Below, one piece after another: positions 11,649-13,434 of a stretch of 13,434 nt of DNA; within the stretch, counting starts at the first letter, position 1, and each line of letters begins with the position of its first letter. A program made the position numbers and the translations under genes. Under the pieces are notes generated by a model. The model did not search any database and had not been told where the DNA came from. It worked only from the letters and a program-made list of their open reading frames with translations. This DNA is from an archaeon (GTDB lineage Archaea > Nanobdellota > Nanobdellia > Woesearchaeales > JAHJEM01): NCBI GenBank assembly GCA_020057445.1, contig JAGVFV010000031.1, positions 1 to 13,434 of the forward strand, read 5' to 3'.

Positions 11649-12251
11649 TCACTTCTTCCCTGCGTAAAGGGCATTCACCTTTTCCCAATTCACCACATTC
11701 CACCATGCCTTGATGAATTCAACCCTCTTGTACTGGTACTGCAGGTAATACGCATGCTCCCACACGTCGATGACAAGCAAAGGAATCTTCCCGTCAGCGG
11801 TTGGCGAATCCTGGTTCTGCGTATTGACGATCTCCAATTTTCCCTGATTCATGACGAGCCATGTCCAGCCTGAACCAAAGAGCTTTGCAGCCATATCAGA
11901 GAATTCCTGCTTGAACGCATCGAACGAACCATACTGCTTCTCGATCGCTATCGCGATCTCCCCTTTCAGGCCGACGTCTTTTTTCATCACATCCCAGAAA
12001 AATGTGTGGTTTGCGACACCGCCGCCGAAATTACGGACAGGCGCCTGTACAGGAAGAGGCAAGGATTTCAGCCCTTTGACCAATTCTTCCGGCGTCTTCC
12101 TGAGCAGATCAGGATTGTCCTTCAATGCCGCGTTGAGCTTGTCGACATAGGTCTGGTGATGGTTGCCATGATGGATCCTCATGGTCTGCTCGTTGATGAA
12201 TGGCTCAAGAGCGTTGTATGCGTACGGCAATGGTATCAGCGTGAATGTCAT
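11649..12251 (-). CDS. sod: superoxide dismutase, Fe/Mn family
   Basis: 200 residues from the ATG at 12251, preceded by GAGGTGA with five bases between; a GTG at 12260 is in frame but lies inside that site. Metal ligands are in place: His27 (MRIHHGNHHQTYV), His82 (ANHTFFW), Asp162 and His166 (DVWEHAYYLQY). Gly at 76-78 (NFGGG) and Gln147 (NTQNQDSP) match the manganese type rather than the iron type, so Mn or cambialistic use is likely. The enzyme turns superoxide into oxygen and hydrogen peroxide. It follows ahpC by about 10 nt, so the peroxide it makes can be removed by the product of the same operon. Cytosolic; no signal peptide. Confidence 0.95.
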   Translation of the reverse strand: MTFTLIPLPYAYNALEPFINEQTMRIHHGNHHQTYVDKLNAALKDNPDLLRKTPEELVKGLKSLPLPVQAPVRNFGGGVANHTFFWDVMKKDVGLKGEIAIAIEKQYGSFDAFKQEFSDMAAKLFGSGWTWLVMNQGKLEIVNTQNQDSPTADGKIPLLVIDVWEHAYYLQYQYKRVEFIKAWWNVVNWEKVNALYAGKK

Positions 12252-12261
12252 CTTGTTCACC

Positions 12262-12825
12262 TCATATCTTTCCGACCAGGTCCAGACCCGGCTTTATGGT
12301 CTTTGCGCCTGGCTTCCATGATGCAGGGCAGACTTCGCCGCCATGATCCCGGACGTATTTTGCAGCCTGAAGCTTGCGGAGGATCTCAGCAGAGCTCCTG
12401 CCGATGTCATTGTCATGCACATCCATCGCCTTGAGCTTCCCGTCAGGATCGATGATGAATGTCCCTCGCAGGCTCTTTCCTTCCTCATCGATGAAAGTTC
12501 CAAACATCCTGCAGATCCGTCCAGTAGGGTCGGCGAGCATCGGATACTTGATCTTCTTGATCGATGCAGAGGCGTCATGCCAAGCCTTATGCACTTCCAC
12601 ACGGTCAGTGGAGACGCTCAATATTTCCGCGCCTATCTTCTTGAATTCCTCATAATGGTCCGCTGCCTCAGAGAGCTCTGTCGGGCAGACGAAAGTGAAA
12701 TCCGCAGGGTAGAAGAGCATCACGACCCACTTTCCCCTATACTCCGAAAGCTTCACTTTCCTTTCTTCGTCATTATCATATGCATCTGCTGAAAACTCGG
12801 GCACTGTCTCATTGATCCGTATCAT
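12262..12825 (-). CDS. ahpC: peroxiredoxin, AhpC type (typical 2-Cys)
   Basis: 187 residues from the ATG at 12825, chosen over the upstream in-frame ATG at 12891 because GGAGG lies a few bases before it and the upstream part overlaps the promoter. The peroxidatic Cys47 is in ADFTFVCPTE and the resolving Cys166 in GGEVCPASW, the same positions and total length as bacterial AhpC. The Arg and Thr of the active site (TELSEAA; later R in the DPTGRI loop) are present. It reduces hydrogen peroxide and organic peroxides; the reductant partner is not in the window. First gene of the ahpC-sod operon; its TATA box at 12871-12880 is shared back-to-back with the RNA on the plus strand. Confidence 0.94.
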   Translation of the reverse strand: MIRINETVPEFSADAYDNDEERKVKLSEYRGKWVVMLFYPADFTFVCPTELSEAADHYEEFKKIGAEILSVSTDRVEVHKAWHDASASIKKIKYPMLADPTGRICRMFGTFIDEEGKSLRGTFIIDPDGKLKAMDVHDNDIGRSSAEILRKLQAAKYVRDHGGEVCPASWKPGAKTIKPGLDLVGKI

Positions 12826-12867
12826 ATTCTTGCCTCCGCTAGAATCCTTTACTATCGTTAATATGAT

Positions 12868-12882
12868 ATGATATTTAAAGGT
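12868..12882. promoter_or_regulatory. bidirectional TATA element between ahpC and the structured RNA
   Basis: ATATTTAAAGG reads as a TATA box on both strands (CTTTAAATAT on the minus strand). Minus: about 25 nt to a start near 12850, giving ahpC a short leader with GGAGG. Plus: about 15-25 nt before the first paired bases of the RNA at 12885-12898. Confidence 0.45.
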
Positions 12883-12884
12883 TA

Positions 12885-13121
12885 CGGTCACTGGGTCGCA
12901 TTGAAAAGTTCCGGTAGCAGCATAAGTCGAGCCATGACAAAAAACCGCATCCGATGAGGTGCGAGGGACGCCCCCTCGGTCACAGAAATGCAGACATTTC
13001 TGGGACTCATAGCAATCTTCGATTGCAATGAGGGTGCACCGGATGTGTGGTGGAGAAGCGCGCGTGGCGAGAAGCTGCTACCGGATTCCCGAAGGGAAGT
13101 TTTCAATGCGCCCGGTCACTG
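12885..13121 (+). ncRNA. structured RNA of unknown family (or small inverted-repeat element)
   Basis: The ends pair: GCATTGAAAA (12898-12907) with 13100-13109, extended outward by CTGGG-CGC / GCGCCCGG. A branch hairpin TTCCC-GAA-GGGAA (13086-13098) follows on the 3' side. Stem II is CCGGTAGCAG (12911-12920) / 13075-13084, exact over 10 bp. Stem III is CGCATCCG (12946-12953) / CGGATGTG (13040-13047). Inside are three hairpins: CGAGGG/CCCTCG (12962-12978), CAGAAATG/CATTTCTG (12983-13002), and CTCAT-a-GCAATC / GATTGC-a-ATGAG (13006-13032). It is richer in G+C than its flanks and has no credible reading frame. A 9-nt direct repeat, CGGTCACTG, sits at both ends (12885-12893, 13113-13121). Hallmark motifs of RNase P RNA and SRP RNA were looked for and not found. 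Plus strand is chosen from the TATA element at 12874-12880. Confidence 0.65.
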
Positions 13122-13149
13122 TCGAATCTGCTTATTCATGAGTCCATCA

Positions 13150-13159
13150 CATTTTTAAA
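13150..13159 (+). promoter_or_regulatory. TATA box of the last gene
   Basis: ATTTTTAAAC, centred about 21-29 nt before the candidate ATGs at 13175 and 13184; no ribosome binding site follows, so the message is probably leaderless. Confidence 0.5.
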
Positions 13160-13174
13160 CCCAGTCAATTGCAT

Positions 13175-13434
13175 ATGAATGGGATGAGACAGGCCATACG
13201 CAGGCTCAAGGCGAGGAAAGTCATCGGCATCTCAGCGCTCTACATCGCCATCTTCCTTCTCCTCCTTTTCATCATCTTCTGGGTCATCCTTGGCATCCAC
13301 GTCAGCTTCATGCTCAAGAATGACCTTGCAGTCGCCCTTTCACCGCGTTTCCTGAGCAGCACCGTACTCAACAATGAATCTATGACTGCGTCGATCACGC
13401 TCACTGCGGATTCTTCATTGCAGTGCAAGAGCGT
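13175..13434 (+). CDS. membrane-anchored protein, N-terminal part only
   Basis: The frame is open from ATG 13175 (MNGMRQAIRRLKARKV...) to the window end; a second ATG at 13184 is also possible. A basic start (RRLKARK) is followed by one long hydrophobic helix (residues about 17-45, IGISALYIAIFLLLLFIIFWVILGIHVSF). A segment then begins LKNDLAVALSPRFLSSTVLNNESMTASITLTADSSLQCKS, which looks like the first strands of an extracellular beta domain (alternating polar/hydrophobic, one N-x-S sequon). The positive-inside rule puts the N-terminus in the cytoplasm. Family not recognisable from 86 residues. Confidence 0.75.
   Translation, partial: MNGMRQAIRRLKARKVIGISALYIAIFLLLLFIIFWVILGIHVSFMLKNDLAVALSPRFLSSTVLNNESMTASITLTADSSLQCKS

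Noticed and set aside
12826..12891. Extended start of AhpC at the ATG at 12891
   Set aside because: The extra 22 residues cover the TATA box and the GGAGG site; the start at 12825 gives the standard 187-residue length.
12885..13121. RNase P RNA or SRP 7S RNA
   Set aside because: Neither the GAGGAAAGTC / ACAGAA pair of RNase P nor the Alu and helix-8 motifs of SRP RNA is found on either strand; the branch order also differs.
13213..13222. GAGGAAAGTC, the conserved P4 motif of RNase P RNA
   Set aside because: It lies inside the coding start of the last gene, the matching 3' P4 strand is missing, and no RNase P fold is visible; chance match.
1..13434. CRISPR array, insertion sequence with transposase, integrase, or restriction system
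   Set aside because: No regularly spaced repeats and no protein with transposase, tyrosine or serine recombinase, or methyltransferase motifs were seen.

Overview
The window is archaeal chromosomal DNA, most likely from an uncultured DPANN-type lineage (Woesearchaeota/Pacearchaeota-like; this is inference from gene style, no marker gene is present). Directly visible reasons: TATA-like boxes 20-30 nt upstream of many start codons with little or no leader, good GGAGG/GAGGTGA Shine-Dalgarno sites at genes inside operons, tRNA genes without encoded CCA, and tRNA introns with textbook archaeal bulge-helix-bulge (BHB) splice motifs.

Layout. 1-830: a CYTH-domain protein (cut by the window edge) and a small membrane protein, both minus. 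900-1685: a VapBC-type toxin-antitoxin pair behind an inverted-repeat-rich promoter. 1698-3139: a tRNA-Ala locus (minus) with two tRNA-Ala genes, truncated tRNA-Ala copies, a set of covarying hairpins, one A+T-rich orphan gene, and a distant second copy of the last exon of tRNA-Ala(CGC). 3281-5486: small genes: a histone-fold-like protein, two overlapping coiled-coil genes, a DUF5752-like protein, and a winged-helix regulator with a small partner. 5780-6705: tRNA-Arg(GCG), an A+T-rich lipoprotein gene, and a second copy of the tRNA-Arg 3' end. 6710-8187: a three-gene minus operon (pilin-like protein, membrane protein, secreted membrane-anchored protein). 8242-12825: metabolic and oxidative-stress genes, all minus: a long phosphohexomutase, a flavin NAD(P)H dehydrogenase-like enzyme, and an ahpC-sod pair. 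12885-13121: a compact, multi-branched structured RNA (or a small inverted-repeat element) with no family I recognise. 13175-end: start of a membrane-anchored protein.

The most notable content is in the RNA genes. tRNA-Ala(CGC) has two introns, 18 nt in the D-loop and 28 nt in the T-loop. tRNA-Arg(GCG) also has two, 44 nt in the D-loop and 28 nt at the canonical 37/38 site. In all four cases the cut sites predicted from the BHB rule restore a perfect 74-nt tRNA. At both of these tRNA genes a second copy of the tRNA 3' end lies beyond a single A+T-rich orphan gene, as expected from integration into tRNA genes, although no integrase is present. Between the tRNA-Ala genes and the orphan gene lie three pairs of hairpins; one hairpin of each pair has different but fully complementary arms and a constant TGCG loop, which indicates selection for structure.

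Functional logic elsewhere is ordinary: AhpC and superoxide dismutase form an oxidative-defence operon; the flavin oxidoreductase next to them may belong to the same redox theme.
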